Assembly (NCBI RefSeq): GCF_001592735.1
Contig: NZ_LUKE01000001.1
Coordinates: 1,399,018-1,463,017 of the forward strand
Length of the DNA: 64,000 nt
DNA from: Bdellovibrio bacteriovorus
GTDB lineage: Bacteria > Bdellovibrionota > Bdellovibrionia > Bdellovibrionales > Bdellovibrionaceae
Direction of reading: 5' to 3'
Shown in pieces: positions 39,111-49,461 of the stretch; within the stretch, counting starts at the first letter, position 1; every line of letters begins with the position of its first letter. Both the position numbers and the translations under genes were made by a program. The notes beneath the pieces were generated by a model. It did not search any database. It had not been told where the DNA came from and worked only from the letters and a program-made list of their open reading frames with translations.

Positions 39111-40184
39111 ATGTTTTCGAAGTTAGATGAGGTGGAATCTCGTTATGAAGAAGTCAACATGGCTCTTCAAAGACCGGATATTGCTTCCAATCAAACTCAG
39201 TACCGCGCTTTGATGAAGGAACTAGGCAATCTGGAAAAGATTGTTTTGGTTTATCGTGACTACAAAAAGAAAACTGAAAATCTAAAAGCCAGCAAAGAGC
39301 TTTTAACCGCAGAACAAGACGCTGAAATGCGTGAAATGATCCGCGAAGAAGTTAAAGAGCTTGAAGCGGCTTTGCCAGATCTTGAACAACAGCTAAAAAT
39401 CGCTTTGATCCCTAAAGATCCTAACGATGATAAGAATATCATCCTAGAAATCCGTGCGGGCGCTGGTGGGGATGAGGCCTCGTTGTTTGCCGATGAACTT
39501 TTCCGCGGATATATGCACTATGCTTCACATCAGGGCTGGAAAGTCGAAATGCTTTCTTTTTCTGAAGGCAATGCCGGTGGCGCCAAAGAGATCATCGCAA
39601 GTATTTCTGGCGACTCAGTTTTCAGCAAACTGAAATTTGAATCTGGCGTACACCGTGTTCAGCGCGTTCCCAAAACGGAAGCCGCGGGACGTATTCACAC
39701 GTCAACAGTTACGGTGGCCGTGATTCCTGAAGTGGAAATCAATGAAATCAAGATCCCGATGTCCGATGTGCGCATTGAAACCATGAGATCGCAAGGTTCG
39801 GGTGGTCAATCGGTCAATAGAACAGAATCGGCAGTTCGTGTGGTCCATATCCCCACAGGTATTGACGTAAAATGCCAAGAAGGTAAATCCCAATCGGCCA
39901 ATCGTGAGCGGGCCTTCCAAATCCTTTACGCTAAATTACAGCAAATCGAAGACGACAGAGCTCGTAAAGAGGCTTCGGATGTGCGTTTAGATCAAATCGG
40001 TACTGGCGACCGTTCAGAGCGTATCCGTACTTACAACTTCCCTCAAACCCGCATCACTGATCACCGTATTGGTCTTACGATCCATCAATTGGATCAGGTG
40101 ATGAGTGGCGAGTTCGAATACCTTATTGATCCATTGGTTGCTAACTTCCAAGCGGAAGCTTTAAAGCGCCAAACAAACAACTAA
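39111..40184 (+). CDS. prfA: Peptide chain release factor 1
   Basis: A 357-residue release factor that reads UAA and UAG. The GGQ tripeptide that triggers peptide release is at 231-233 in [30 protein letters not shown] and [16 protein letters not shown] are family signatures of RF1. The length matches RF1 (360 residues). The next gene but one base group downstream is prmC, which methylates the GGQ glutamine, a classic pairing. Confidence 0.95.
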   Translation: MFSKLDEVESRYEEVNMALQRPDIASNQTQYRALMKELGNLEKIVLVYRDYKKKTENLKASKELLTAEQDAEMREMIREEVKELEAALPDLEQQLKIALIPKDPNDDKNIILEIRAGAGGDEASLFADELFRGYMHYASHQGWKVEMLSFSEGNAGGAKEIIASISGDSVFSKLKFESGVHRVQRVPKTEAAGRIHTSTVTVAVIPEVEINEIKIPMSDVRIETMRSQGSGGQSVNRTESAVRVVHIPTGIDVKCQEGKSQSANRERAFQILYAKLQQIEDDRARKEASDVRLDQIGTGDRSERIRTYNFPQTRITDHRIGLTIHQLDQVMSGEFEYLIDPLVANFQAEALKRQTNN

Positions 40185-40260
40185 GAACGGTCCGGCTCTT
40201 AAGCGCTTTGAATTTGGGGCTTTTAAATGCTTTCTATCTGGAGTAGCTTATTGTTTAAGA

Positions 40261-41142
40261 ATGAAGCTCAAAGAGATCCTGGATAAAACCACCCAATTTT
40301 TTAAAGACAAAGGCATTGAAACTCCGCGCCTGGATGCGGAATTGCTTTTGGCTCATGGATTAAAATTAGAGCGCATTCAACTTTACCTAAAATTCGATCA
40401 ACCGATGAAAGAAGACGAGCTTGCGACTTTGCGCGAACTCGTTCGTCGTCGTGCTCAAGGCGAGCCGGTAGCTTATATTTTGGGTTACCGGGAATTTTAT
40501 AAATATCGATTTGAAGTGAATAACCATGTGTTGATTCCTCGTCCTGAGACAGAGCATGTGATTGAAGAAGTTTTGGCCTGGGCGAAAGATCAAAAGTCGG
40601 ATTTAGGTTTGATAGATTTAGGATTTGGTTCAGGTTGTATTGGCTTAACCTTGTTAAAAGAACTGCCTCAGGCGAAGCTCGTGGCCGTAGATATCTCCGC
40701 GGAAGCTTCGGCAGTTGCTAAGCGTAATGCCGAAAGCTTGGGCGTCCAAGATCGTGTCCGCTTCGTCAATGCGGATGCCGCAAATAGTGATGCGGTCTTG
40801 ACGGCTTACAAAGAGTTAACTGGCAACGACAAAATAGATGTCTTAGTCTCTAATCCACCTTACATCGCTAGCGATGACCCGCAGGTAGAAGCGAACGTGA
40901 AAAAGTTCGAACCAAACCTGGCGCTTTTTGCTGATGATCAGGGACTAGCGCTACTAAAAAACTGGTCTAAGATTTATTCCTCGCATCTAGCGGCTAAAGC
41001 TTGCGTGGTGATGGAAATGGGAATGACTCAAGGATCTGTGATGAAAGATTATTTTTCTAATTTCAATGTGTTCAGTGAAGTGAAGGTGATTAAAGACCTT
41101 GCGGGTTTAGATCGCCTGATATGTGGAGTAAAAAATGGATAA
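40261..41142 (+). CDS. prmC: Release factor glutamine N5-methyltransferase
   Basis: A 293-residue SAM-dependent methyltransferase that modifies the GGQ glutamine of release factors. It has an N-terminal helical domain with ETPRLDAELLL, the VLIPRPETEH segment, the SAM loop DLGFGSGCIG, and the NPPY catalytic motif at 198-201. It lies after prfA and overlaps murA by eight bases. Confidence 0.94.
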   Translation: MKLKEILDKTTQFFKDKGIETPRLDAELLLAHGLKLERIQLYLKFDQPMKEDELATLRELVRRRAQGEPVAYILGYREFYKYRFEVNNHVLIPRPETEHVIEEVLAWAKDQKSDLGLIDLGFGSGCIGLTLLKELPQAKLVAVDISAEASAVAKRNAESLGVQDRVRFVNADAANSDAVLTAYKELTGNDKIDVLVSNPPYIASDDPQVEANVKKFEPNLALFADDQGLALLKNWSKIYSSHLAAKACVVMEMGMTQGSVMKDYFSNFNVFSEVKVIKDLAGLDRLICGVKNG

Positions 41143-42388
41143 AATGGTAGTGATGGGCAATGGCCCACTTAATGGAACAGTGGCAGCAAGTGGTGCAAAG
41201 AATGCAGCGTTGCCGTTGTTATTTTCAACATTGTTAGCTGAAGGCGAACATGTGTTTTCAAATGTCCCAAAACTAAAGGACATTGAATCCACATCTGCGC
41301 TTTTAGAAAGTTTAGGATGTACGACTCGCTGGGATGGCGACAAGTTCATCGTGAAGGTTTCAAAGATTGATTCTTATGAAGCCAGTTATGACCTGGTTCG
41401 CAAGATGCGCGCCAGTTTCTTGTGTATGGGACCCCTGCTTGCAAAATATGGCGAGGCCGTCGTGTCTCAACCCGGTGGTTGCGCGATCGGCAGTCGTCCG
41501 ATTGATTTGCATTTAGATGGCTTTAAAGCCCTAGGCGCTGAGATCACGCAAAAAGAAGGTTACGTTCATGCGCAAGCAAAACGCCTTAAAGGCGGAAACT
41601 TTTTATTTGAAACCGTCACCGTGGGCGGCACTGAAAATGTGATGATGGCAGCGACTTTGGCGGAAGGACGAACAGTCTTAGAAAACGCCGCCAAAGAACC
41701 AGAAATCGTAGATCTTGCTGATTACCTTATTAAAATGGGCGCAAAAATCACGGGTCATGGGACAAGTGTCATCACTATTGATGGGGTTGAAAAATTAAAG
41801 CCTGCAGCTCATTCTGTTATGCCCGACCGTATCGAAGCGGGAACATTGCTTATCGCCGGCGCGATCACTAAAGGTGAAGTGACCGTGACAAAATGTATCC
41901 CGGCGCACTTAGAGCAATTAATCGCAAAAATGCGTGAAAGCGGATTTAAGATCGACACAACTAAAGACACAATGACAGTTCACAAGACCAACTCTTGGGA
42001 GGCTGTTGATATCACGACAGCTCCTCACCCACTTTTTGCAACCGATCTTCAAGCCCAATACATGGCTTTGATGACTGTGGCCGAAGGAAGATGTGTTATC
42101 ACGGAAACCGTTTTTGAAAATCGCTTTATGCACGTTCAAGAGTTGATTCGCTTAGGTGCAGATATCACTCCGAAAACTCGCGTGGCGGTGGTGCGTGGTA
42201 AGCCGGGTCAGTTGACTGGTGCCCCAGTGATGGCAACAGACTTGCGTGCCAGTGCCTCATTGGTTCTTGCCGGCATGGTGGCCAGTGGTGAAACGGTGGT
42301 AAATCGTATTTACCATTTGGATCGTGGATACGAAAAGTTGGAAGATAAACTTTCAAGCCTGGGCGCTAAAATCCGCCGTATTGAATAA
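41135..42388 (+). CDS. murA: UDP-N-acetylglucosamine 1-carboxyvinyltransferase
   Basis: A 417-residue enzyme that transfers enolpyruvate to UDP-GlcNAc, the first committed step of peptidoglycan synthesis. The catalytic Cys116 lies in QPGGCAIGSRP, the fosfomycin-target loop; because it is Cys rather than Asp, fosfomycin sensitivity is expected. The start SGAKNAALPLLF and the end YHLDRGYEKLEDKLSSLGA are family signatures. It follows prfA and prmC in an overlapping arrangement. Confidence 0.96.
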   Translation: MDKMVVMGNGPLNGTVAASGAKNAALPLLFSTLLAEGEHVFSNVPKLKDIESTSALLESLGCTTRWDGDKFIVKVSKIDSYEASYDLVRKMRASFLCMGPLLAKYGEAVVSQPGGCAIGSRPIDLHLDGFKALGAEITQKEGYVHAQAKRLKGGNFLFETVTVGGTENVMMAATLAEGRTVLENAAKEPEIVDLADYLIKMGAKITGHGTSVITIDGVEKLKPAAHSVMPDRIEAGTLLIAGAITKGEVTVTKCIPAHLEQLIAKMRESGFKIDTTKDTMTVHKTNSWEAVDITTAPHPLFATDLQAQYMALMTVAEGRCVITETVFENRFMHVQELIRLGADITPKTRVAVVRGKPGQLTGAPVMATDLRASASLVLAGMVASGETVVNRIYHLDRGYEKLEDKLSSLGAKIRRIE

Positions 42389-42518
42389 AGAGCTTTCAGG
42401 CTCCCGCTTCAGTGCCCAAATTGGGCGGGGGTTTGAAGTTTTAGGTGTATAAAATCCTGACACTCGCGAGGGGCGCTTGCCCAATGATAAATTCCTTCCT
42501 TTGACAGAGGGAGTTTTA

Positions 42519-43901
42519 ATGAATGTTCGCACGTCCTCCGCAGCAGTTCTTTCTTTTGTTCTAATATCTTCAAATGCTTTTGCTCACGGTGCTTATCGAG
42601 ATATTTGGCAAAACTCTGAATCGACAATTCAGTCATTCAAAAATGTTTCTAAATGTACGGAAAGAGTGTGGCCAGGTTTATCCTGGAAGGGCTATTCATT
42701 TCTTTCTGTGAATAATACCAAAGACCTTCAAGTGGCCTATGACGTGGATACCAATGAGACATATCGCATTTCTTTAAAAGATCTAGAAAACGCTAAAGGC
42801 GCATATCAGTCGTACGACTTTTTTAAAAGTAATGGAAAAGACTGGGTGTCTGTGAACGAAAGTTTTGTAAAACGGGGTGCAGGCAAGCAGGCGTTGTTTG
42901 CCCTTGGGGCGCATGAAAGCTTTCACTATATCGGGCAAAGAGGTTGGGCTTATAAAGAAGGCCGAGGAGGCCGTGGCACTGATATCCCCGTTCGCTGGGA
43001 ACCTCGTTTTTATCGTGCAAAGCTTTACGCCAACTTGCGCGAAGCTTTTTTAAAGCCTTCAACACAACAAGAGGCTTTGGGGAAAGCCTCGTTCTGGTTT
43101 AATAAATGGAAAACAGAGTTTCCGGCCGAAGTTCTTGCCGCGACGGACGGTTATGAAGGAACGGCGAAATATGCTGATCATATTTCTCAAGGACTTGCGA
43201 TTCATGGATGTAAGGCGACAGAAGAACAGTTGGCTCAAGTAGCTCGCGATTCTGTAGAGACCTCGCCGATCTTCAGGGACTTTATAAAATCTGATGGCGG
43301 GCTTGCCGCTGATCTTGAGGGTTACCCGATCGGCGCAGTGGCGTCGTTCCTATTAAGATGGCAATTTTCCGTAGATGGCTGGCAGTCGCGCGTGGCTTTA
43401 AAAGCAGATACTCCGTTGGAAATTCTTCTGGAAAACGTGGCACCCCTAAAGGATGATTTGTTAGCAAGCGAAACTGCGAAATTTATTAAATCTGCAGTTG
43501 CTGAGCAAAAGATCGTGGATGATTATATTGGCGATACGATAAATAAGCTTAAAGGCGACTATGTAGTTGTCTTAATTCCCCAAGACTACAAGCCTGGTGC
43601 CACTGGCTACTCGGGGTTTTATAACGATACCCAAAATGACTTCAGATACAGCATCTTGTCTCAGGCGTTGATGCTTAAAGGTAAGGCCGGATATTTCCGT
43701 ACGGCTGAAAATGCCGTGCAGTTTTCTGGAACATCGTCTCCTTGCCAAGCCTGGGGATGGCAATTTGTGGTTGCCGCTGATGAACTTAAAGTTTCTGGTG
43801 ACGCAGGATTTGTGCAAAGCCTTAAGATCGTCGGCCAAGCCAAAGGGTCTTTGAAAACCTCTTCAAAAAATTCCGTAAAATACTTTTGCGTGGGTGAGTA
43901 G
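42519..43901 (+). CDS. Exported protein with HExxH motif (putative zinc metallopeptidase)
   Basis: A 460-residue protein. The signal peptide is residues 1-22, cut after NAFA; the start at MNVRTSS has AGGGAG seven bases upstream, while a longer frame from 42477 has none. Residues 128-137 read ALGAHESFHY, giving an HExxH zinc site (His132, Glu133, His136). The rest shows no known family, with six or so Cys. It is monocistronic with a strong terminator. A periplasmic protease role would fit predation but rests on one motif. Confidence 0.7.
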   Translation: MNVRTSSAAVLSFVLISSNAFAHGAYRDIWQNSESTIQSFKNVSKCTERVWPGLSWKGYSFLSVNNTKDLQVAYDVDTNETYRISLKDLENAKGAYQSYDFFKSNGKDWVSVNESFVKRGAGKQALFALGAHESFHYIGQRGWAYKEGRGGRGTDIPVRWEPRFYRAKLYANLREAFLKPSTQQEALGKASFWFNKWKTEFPAEVLAATDGYEGTAKYADHISQGLAIHGCKATEEQLAQVARDSVETSPIFRDFIKSDGGLAADLEGYPIGAVASFLLRWQFSVDGWQSRVALKADTPLEILLENVAPLKDDLLASETAKFIKSAVAEQKIVDDYIGDTINKLKGDYVVVLIPQDYKPGATGYSGFYNDTQNDFRYSILSQALMLKGKAGYFRTAENAVQFSGTSSPCQAWGWQFVVAADELKVSGDAGFVQSLKIVGQAKGSLKTSSKNSVKYFCVGE

Positions 43902-43907
43902 AAAAAG

Positions 43908-43945
43908 AAAAAGGCCTAACAGGAGGGGGTCCGTAGGCCTTTTTA
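43908..43945 (+). terminator. Intrinsic terminator after the HExxH gene
   Basis: AAAAGGCCTA at 43909-43918 pairs with TAGGCCTTTT at 43934-43943, then T and A-rich sequence. The loop is long (15 bases). Confidence 0.8.
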
Positions 43946-43990
43946 AGAGAAAAAAACAAGTCTCAGCCACCGGAGGGGATGGGGCTGAGA
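43945..43990 (-). terminator. Intrinsic terminator of the minus-strand gene ending at 44007
   Basis: Read on the minus strand, TCTCAGCC pairs with GGCTGAGA (43961-43968 with 43983-43990), followed by CTTGTTTTTTT. Confidence 0.8.
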
Positions 43991-44006
43991 CCCTATGATC
44001 AGAAGA

Positions 44007-44405
44007 CTATTGAGTAATCTCCTTGATACCGAACACAAAGAAGATAACCGATTTGCTCTCAGAGTCGAAGCCAGGGAGGGGGTCCACAACTTCGTACCCA
44101 ATATTGGGAGCAAGATGATGTTCAAGTTCAATACCACTCATCATAACTTTAGAACCAACAAAAGGTGTTAGATCCATTTGTGACTTCAATACGAAGAAAG
44201 TTTGCTGATCATCCATCGCCAACACTAGCGACCCATCAGCCAAAGCCACAACTTCACCAACATGTGTTTTGTAGTTATAATTTTGAAGATCCGTGTTCGC
44301 AGTTTCGTAATCTTGTGCATTGTTTGGAAGTACACCTGCGCGTGCAACAGCGGAAATCGCTAGTACGGCTATGATGTAGACTGCTATCAATGCGTTTCGA
44401 ATCAC
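44007..44405 (-). CDS. Exported small protein, function unknown
   Basis: A 132-residue protein with an N-terminal signal peptide or anchor (ALIAVYIIAVLAISAVARA). The mature part is beta-rich (GEVVALADGSLVLAMDDQQTFFVLKS), suggestive of an OB-like or small beta-barrel domain, but no family is recognised. GGAGAGG lies before the ATG. It has its own terminator on the minus strand, and is divergent from the GYF/TPR gene. Confidence 0.75.
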   Translation of the reverse strand: MIRNALIAVYIIAVLAISAVARAGVLPNNAQDYETANTDLQNYNYKTHVGEVVALADGSLVLAMDDQQTFFVLKSQMDLTPFVGSKVMMSGIELEHHLAPNIGYEVVDPLPGFDSESKSVIFFVFGIKEITQ

Positions 44406-44678
44406 GAAGAACCTCTCCCCAAAAAAACAACTGACGAAATCCTCTAAAGCAAGGCGTGTGCCAAACTGATACAGGTGTTAGGTCGGGTTATTTTTCATTT
44501 GAGGTGCGGAATTCGATCGACCCAACTCAATTCGGAACCAAAGCCAATTCCAAACTGGGTCGAAGGTTCTACTTTGGAACCATTTTAATGCGTACAAGCG
44601 CGACTTAAGGACAGACCTTAAAGCCTAGGCCCCAAGGCCATGGTCGTTTGTCAAATACCCCAGTATAATCAGGTGTCT

Positions 44679-47558
44679 ATGTCGCGTATACAAGTCACTT
44701 GGGTCGTAAAAACAGGAAGGGGTCAGGTCAAAGGACCTTACTCCACAGAAGCCATTCTTAAAATGATTGGTGAGGGTGTTTTTTCGGGTCAAGAGATGAT
44801 CTCTAAACTTCCCGACGGACAGTGGACTCTCATTTCTAAAGAACCTTCTTTTTACGACAAACTTTTGGAAGCCCTTGAAGGTGTTGTCGATGTGGATCCG
44901 CGAAAAGCGCAAAAGATGGAAGCGGAAACGGTTATTATCCGTCCTCCCCGTCAACAGCGAAATGATCCGTTAAATTCTGGAAATCCATCTTTATCTGGTA
45001 TCGGCAATAGCCAACCAAAACCCAAAGTGGATGTTTACGAGCAAGCCCCAGTGGCGCCGGCGATGCCGTTACCCCAGACAAATCCGAATTCGGCCCACGA
45101 GGATTCCGTGATCGAGCTTTCCAACGTCAGCGAACACGCTAAAAAACTGATGATGGAAAATATCAAGATTCCATTGATTGCTTTAGCATTGATATTGCTA
45201 GTGGGCGTTTACTTCTTTTTAGACGACGGACCGGCTGATGGTGAAAAGATCCATCTTTTGGCGCCGAAAAAACCGACGGCGACACTTTCGGATGCTCAAG
45301 TAAAAGAAAAATTGAACGAAGCTTTATTTGCGATGGAGCAAGACACGTTTGAGTCCTACTATGCGGCCCAGAACAAACTTGTTTCTATAGTTGAAGGGTC
45401 ACCTCTTAATATAGAAGTGCGCGCCCTTCTTTGTGTCGTCTATAAGGAGCTGTGGCCCTATGCTTATCAAGACGCGCAAGATATCAAAGCAGTGGCGGGA
45501 TTAACTCAAGCCACAAGGGCTTTGAATGTCGTCAGTCCTTTTGGTCAAGTTTGTGAAGCGATCAAGCTTTTAACCTCGGGCCGCTTCAAAGAGGCCAAAG
45601 GTGTCGTTGAAGCGACGTTAGAAAGTAATGAACCATTTTCGCTGCTCCCCGTTTTATATTCTTTAAAAGCCGAACTTTTAGAGGGCGAAAAAGACTTTAT
45701 GAACGCTGCCCCTTATTATGAAAAATCAGCTCAGCTTTGGGATAAATGGCTGCATCCTGTTTCTGCTTTGGGTCGCGTTTATATGCAGCAAGGTGATTAT
45801 GCCTCAGCGTCGGCGGTGCTTAGCAAGGTGATTAAGAAAAATCCAAAACATCGTGAAGCAAAAATTCAAATGGGTATTATTGAATACCGTGGATTTAAAA
45901 AGATTGATGCAGCTTACGAATACTTACACACCTCTTTAGAAACGAAAGGGCGAGTCAATAAGCTGATTGAGTCTGAAGGCTATGCGGTTCTTGCAGAAAT
46001 TTATGTTTTGCGGGGTGAAAAACCAAAAGCTCTTTCGGTGGCGGAAAAAGGATTTTCTTTAAATCCGAACAACTCGGAACTTCGTCAGTTGGTGATTCGC
46101 TTAGGTGGTTCGGATAAAGTTAAAGACAAAGGTCAAAATACCGAATTGATTTATGTCGGCGATCAGTACATGCGCCAGGGGGATTATTTAGCCGCTCAAG
46201 CGGAATACAAAGCTGCGTTTGAAGTCGATCCCAAAAACGGAACGGCCGCGATGAAGGCCGCTAAAGCGTTGTGGCAGCTAAATCAAAGTTTTGAGGCCAT
46301 TGAGTGGTTAAATAAAGCGATTAAGGCCGAGCCCAAATTGTTGTCCGCTTATGTCCTGCAAGCTGACTATATGTCACAGCGTTTTGATTTTTTAAACGCG
46401 ACTCAAGTTTTAACTAATGCCACCCGTATTGCGCCCACCAATTACGAAGTATTGCGTGGACTTGCTTTGCTTGAATACCGCAAAAACAATATGCAAGGGG
46501 CGATTAATTACGCCATTCGCGCGATGAAAAATTATGATGGCGATATCGAAACTTATATCTTGTTATCAAAGGCAAATGGGGTGCTGACTCGATCCATTAT
46601 GCCCCTTAACAAGAAAGAAATTGAGCGCAAAGAAAATTCAGCTAAAGATGCCATTCGTTATGCCACGAAATCGGTGGAAATCGACGCGACCAATCCTGAG
46701 GCACAAATTAATTACGCGAAAACCTTGGCCCAGGCCAATGGGGTTGATTCGGGAATTGCCTATTTAAATGAACTGATCAAACGCTTTTCGTACACGATTG
46801 AATATCGAATTGCTTTAGCGGAAGTGTATAAGTCTGAAGACCGTTACAGCCAAGCCAAAGAGATCTATGAAAAGATCAATGAAATCGAGCCACGAAATAA
46901 AAAAGCCTGGCTAGGTTTGGGCGAATGCGAAAAGGCGATGGGCTTAAATGATAAAGCACTTCGGTCTTTTTTAAGCGCGGCGGCCTTAGATCCCACAGAT
47001 GGTGAAGCGTTATTCCAAGCCGGAAAGCTGTACTTAGAAACCAGCCGCTTTGAAGAGGCTATCAACCAATTTAAGCGGGTTCAAAGATTGAATCCGAACT
47101 ATCCGCGAACGTGGTATTACATTGGTAAGTCGGCCTTTTCGGCCGGGGATTTTGCGACGGCCTTAGAGGCCTCGAAGTCGGAAAAAAGATTAAACCCCAA
47201 TGTGGCCGATTCTTATATTCTGGCCGCTGAAGTCTATACCGCAAGAAAACAATTTGGCGAATGCGCGGGAGAATATTCCCAAGCCATGAAGCTGCGCCCA
47301 CAAGGGGCCGAGATTTATGTCAAAGCAGCGACTTGTTATCGTCAATCGGGTTCACTAGATGTCGCGGAAGATATGTTGGCCTTAGCCGCCGATCGAGAAA
47401 GTGGCTATGCCGAAATCTATCGGGAGCAAGGGGCGGTTTATGAACTTAAAGGGGATGCTCGCTCTGCGGCAAAATCTTATTATAAATATTTAGGACTCTC
47501 CCCAAATGCATTGGATCGTGCTGAAATAGAGAACAAGATTTCAAGACTCGGCAACTAG
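44679..47558 (+). CDS. Membrane protein with N-terminal GYF_2-like domain and long TPR array
   Basis: A 959-residue protein. Residues 1-65 resemble the GYF_2 (DUF4339) domain: WVVKTGRGQVKGPYST, then GEGVFSGQEMISKLPDGQW. Residues 95-160 are disordered. A single transmembrane helix is at about 163-182. Residues 210-955 form an array of more than ten TPR units, for example YASASAVLSKVIKKNPKHRE, and GEALFQAGKLYLETSRFEEA. The cytoplasmic GYF part with an exported TPR tail would suit a scaffold in the envelope. A longer frame from 44640 exists. It probably heads an operon with the next small membrane protein. Confidence 0.8.
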   Translation: MSRIQVTWVVKTGRGQVKGPYSTEAILKMIGEGVFSGQEMISKLPDGQWTLISKEPSFYDKLLEALEGVVDVDPRKAQKMEAETVIIRPPRQQRNDPLNSGNPSLSGIGNSQPKPKVDVYEQAPVAPAMPLPQTNPNSAHEDSVIELSNVSEHAKKLMMENIKIPLIALALILLVGVYFFLDDGPADGEKIHLLAPKKPTATLSDAQVKEKLNEALFAMEQDTFESYYAAQNKLVSIVEGSPLNIEVRALLCVVYKELWPYAYQDAQDIKAVAGLTQATRALNVVSPFGQVCEAIKLLTSGRFKEAKGVVEATLESNEPFSLLPVLYSLKAELLEGEKDFMNAAPYYEKSAQLWDKWLHPVSALGRVYMQQGDYASASAVLSKVIKKNPKHREAKIQMGIIEYRGFKKIDAAYEYLHTSLETKGRVNKLIESEGYAVLAEIYVLRGEKPKALSVAEKGFSLNPNNSELRQLVIRLGGSDKVKDKGQNTELIYVGDQYMRQGDYLAAQAEYKAAFEVDPKNGTAAMKAAKALWQLNQSFEAIEWLNKAIKAEPKLLSAYVLQADYMSQRFDFLNATQVLTNATRIAPTNYEVLRGLALLEYRKNNMQGAINYAIRAMKNYDGDIETYILLSKANGVLTRSIMPLNKKEIERKENSAKDAIRYATKSVEIDATNPEAQINYAKTLAQANGVDSGIAYLNELIKRFSYTIEYRIALAEVYKSEDRYSQAKEIYEKINEIEPRNKKAWLGLGECEKAMGLNDKALRSFLSAAALDPTDGEALFQAGKLYLETSRFEEAINQFKRVQRLNPNYPRTWYYIGKSAFSAGDFATALEASKSEKRLNPNVADSYILAAEVYTARKQFGECAGEYSQAMKLRPQGAEIYVKAATCYRQSGSLDVAEDMLALAADRESGYAEIYREQGAVYELKGDARSAAKSYYKYLGLSPNALDRAEIENKISRLGN

Positions 47559-47586
47559 AGAGCGGGACTAGGGAAGGATCACAGCC

Positions 47587-47895
47587 ATGGGAATCGGCGA
47601 TAAAATGAGAGGTTTTGCAACCAGCGCACAGGACGGCGTTAAGTCCTCAACTCTTTCATTGATGCATATATCGGTGCGCTTGATCACGGGTCTTTTTCTA
47701 GGATTGGTTTTGGGGCTTATTGGTCAAGAACTTTTGGGATATGGTACTTTTGCTCTCATCTTCGTGATGGTTGTCGTTATTGGCTTGATCATGAAGTTTA
47801 TGAGTGGCTGGTCGATGGGGAAAATTTTGATCTTTGATCTCATTTGCATCTTGGTCGCCATGTTACTGCGCATGTACATCCTAGTTGCACCTTAA
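47587..47895 (+). CDS. Small membrane protein with about three transmembrane segments
   Basis: A 102-residue protein with a soluble N-terminal 28 residues and three hydrophobic spans (about 29-50, 53-71, 80-100). No family is recognised. It starts 28 bases after the TPR gene and is followed by serS, so it may belong with either. A partnership with the TPR membrane protein is only a guess by position. Confidence 0.7.
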   Translation: MGIGDKMRGFATSAQDGVKSSTLSLMHISVRLITGLFLGLVLGLIGQELLGYGTFALIFVMVVVIGLIMKFMSGWSMGKILIFDLICILVAMLLRMYILVAP

Positions 47896-47955
47896 AAAAT
47901 ACATTCTGCCATACATACTTTTGTGCTATCTGTTCTGAACGGAAGAGGAACTTTT

Positions 47956-49248
47956 ATGATTGATATTAAACTTCTAGAGAAAAAAGCTGAAACTGGAACA
48001 TCTTATTACGATGAATATAAGCAAAGTTTGATCAATCGTGGAGCGTCCGCGGACATCTTAGATACCGTGATGGGTCTTAGTAAAAAACGCCGTGAGATGA
48101 TCACGGAGGCCGAAACGGCAAAAGCCAATCAAAACAAACTCAGCGGTGAAATTGGCAAACTAAAACGCGAGGGCAAAGATGCTTCGGCGATTTTAGCAGA
48201 AGTTGATAAACTAAAAAGCACGGTTAAAGATCTTGAAGCGAAAGCCGCGGAAGCGGATCTTGAAGTGACGAATTTGCTTTTGACGATGCCAAATAAACCG
48301 CACAGCTCTGTTCCGGTGGGGTCTGACGAAAAAGGAAATAAAATCCTTAAGACTGTCGGAACGCCGACAAGTTTTTCTTTTAAAGCAAAAGAGCATTTTG
48401 AGTTGGGTGAAAAATTAAACATCATCGATTTTGAACGCGCGGGTAAAACAACCGGAACTCGCTTTGCCTTTCTTAAGGGCGCGGCCGCGGCGATGGAGCG
48501 TGGCTTGATCCAGTTTATGATGGATCTGCACTCTCAAAAACATGGTTACACAGAAATGATTCCGCCATTCATGGTGAACAGCAACAGCTTGTTGGGCACG
48601 GGGCAGTTTCCAAAATTTAAAGAAGATGTTTTTAACTTAAGCGGGACAGATCTTTATTTGATTCCGACGGCGGAAGTGCCGGTCACTAACTATTATAACA
48701 ACGAAATTTTGGATGAAAAAGATTTGCCACAAAGTTTCTGCGCGTATTCTCCATGCTTCCGTTCAGAGGCCGGCAGTGCGGGCCGTGATACAAGGGGTTT
48801 AATCCGTCAGCATCAGTTCGATAAGGTTGAGTTGATGACCTTCTGTCACCCGGATAAATCTTATGAGGTGCACGAGGCGTTGACCACGCATGCAGAACAG
48901 GTCCTTTTGGATTTAGAGCTTCCATTCCGTCGTATGCTTTTGTGTACGGGGGATATGGGTTTTGGAGCAGCGAAAACGCACGATTTAGAAGTGTGGTTGC
49001 CGGGTCAGGGGGCTTATCGCGAGATTAGCTCATGCTCTAACTTTGAAGATTTCCAAGCAAGAAGAGCGAATATTCGCTTCCGCTCGGCCGGTGGAAAGCC
49101 GCAATTTGTGCATACATTGAATGGATCGGGCTTAGCGGTGGGCAGAACTCTTGTCGCCATCTTAGAAAACAACCAACGCGAAGACGGTTCAATCGCCATT
49201 CCAAAGGCACTGCAAAAATATATGGCAGGAAAAACCGAAATCCGCTAA
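47956..49248 (+). CDS. serS: Seryl-tRNA synthetase
   Basis: A 430-residue class II synthetase. The N-terminal helical arm (about 30-100) recognises the long variable arm of tRNA-Ser. The catalytic motifs are visible: [15 protein letters not shown], motif 2 [22 protein letters not shown], and motif 3 with [23 protein letters not shown] lies before the ATG; a longer frame upstream to 47923 is not favoured. A tRNA-Ser gene begins only 87 bases downstream with no terminator between. Confidence 0.96.
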   Translation: MIDIKLLEKKAETGTSYYDEYKQSLINRGASADILDTVMGLSKKRREMITEAETAKANQNKLSGEIGKLKREGKDASAILAEVDKLKSTVKDLEAKAAEADLEVTNLLLTMPNKPHSSVPVGSDEKGNKILKTVGTPTSFSFKAKEHFELGEKLNIIDFERAGKTTGTRFAFLKGAAAAMERGLIQFMMDLHSQKHGYTEMIPPFMVNSNSLLGTGQFPKFKEDVFNLSGTDLYLIPTAEVPVTNYYNNEILDEKDLPQSFCAYSPCFRSEAGSAGRDTRGLIRQHQFDKVELMTFCHPDKSYEVHEALTTHAEQVLLDLELPFRRMLLCTGDMGFGAAKTHDLEVWLPGQGAYREISSCSNFEDFQARRANIRFRSAGGKPQFVHTLNGSGLAVGRTLVAILENNQREDGSIAIPKALQKYMAGKTEIR

Positions 49249-49335
49249 AAGGTGCCTGGCTATTTTTTCTGGCTATGCCGCGTCAAGAGCAACAACTGCT
49301 TGAATACCTTCGTCAAAACCCATAAAACGGTCGAC

Positions 49336-49425
49336 GGAGAGTTGGTAGAGCGGTTGAATACACCAGTCTTGAAAACTGGCAGCCCTTCGCGGGGCTCGAG
49401 GGTTCGAATCCCTCACTCTCCGCCA
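49336..49425 (+). tRNA. tRNA-Ser (UGA anticodon), CCA encoded
   Basis: A 90-base cloverleaf with the acceptor stem GGAGAGT/ACTCTCC, discriminator G, encoded CCA, and the long variable arm GCCCTTCGCGGGGC typical of serine. The anticodon TGA is at 49370-49372 in the loop between CCAGT and ACTGG. The T arm is GAGGG-TTCGAAT-CCCTC. It directly follows serS. Confidence 0.97.
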
Positions 49426-49431
49426 TTTAAA

Positions 49432-49455
49432 AACCCGCCTTGCAGCGGGTTTTTT
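49432..49455. terminator. Terminator after tRNA-Ser
   Basis: AACCCGC at 49432-49438 pairs with GCGGGTT at 49445-49451, followed by T. It also suits the convergent gene ending at 49462. Confidence 0.88.
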
Positions 49456-49461
49456 CGTTTC

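Noticed and set aside
42409-42425. Hairpin GCCC-AAATT-GGGC after murA as a terminator
   Set aside because: The stem is only four pairs and the following sequence is G-rich rather than T-rich.
44664-44669. Perfect TATAAT box nine bases before the GYF/TPR gene start
   Set aside because: No acceptable -35 element lies at 16-18 bases, and the gene would be leaderless; a chance match is more likely.
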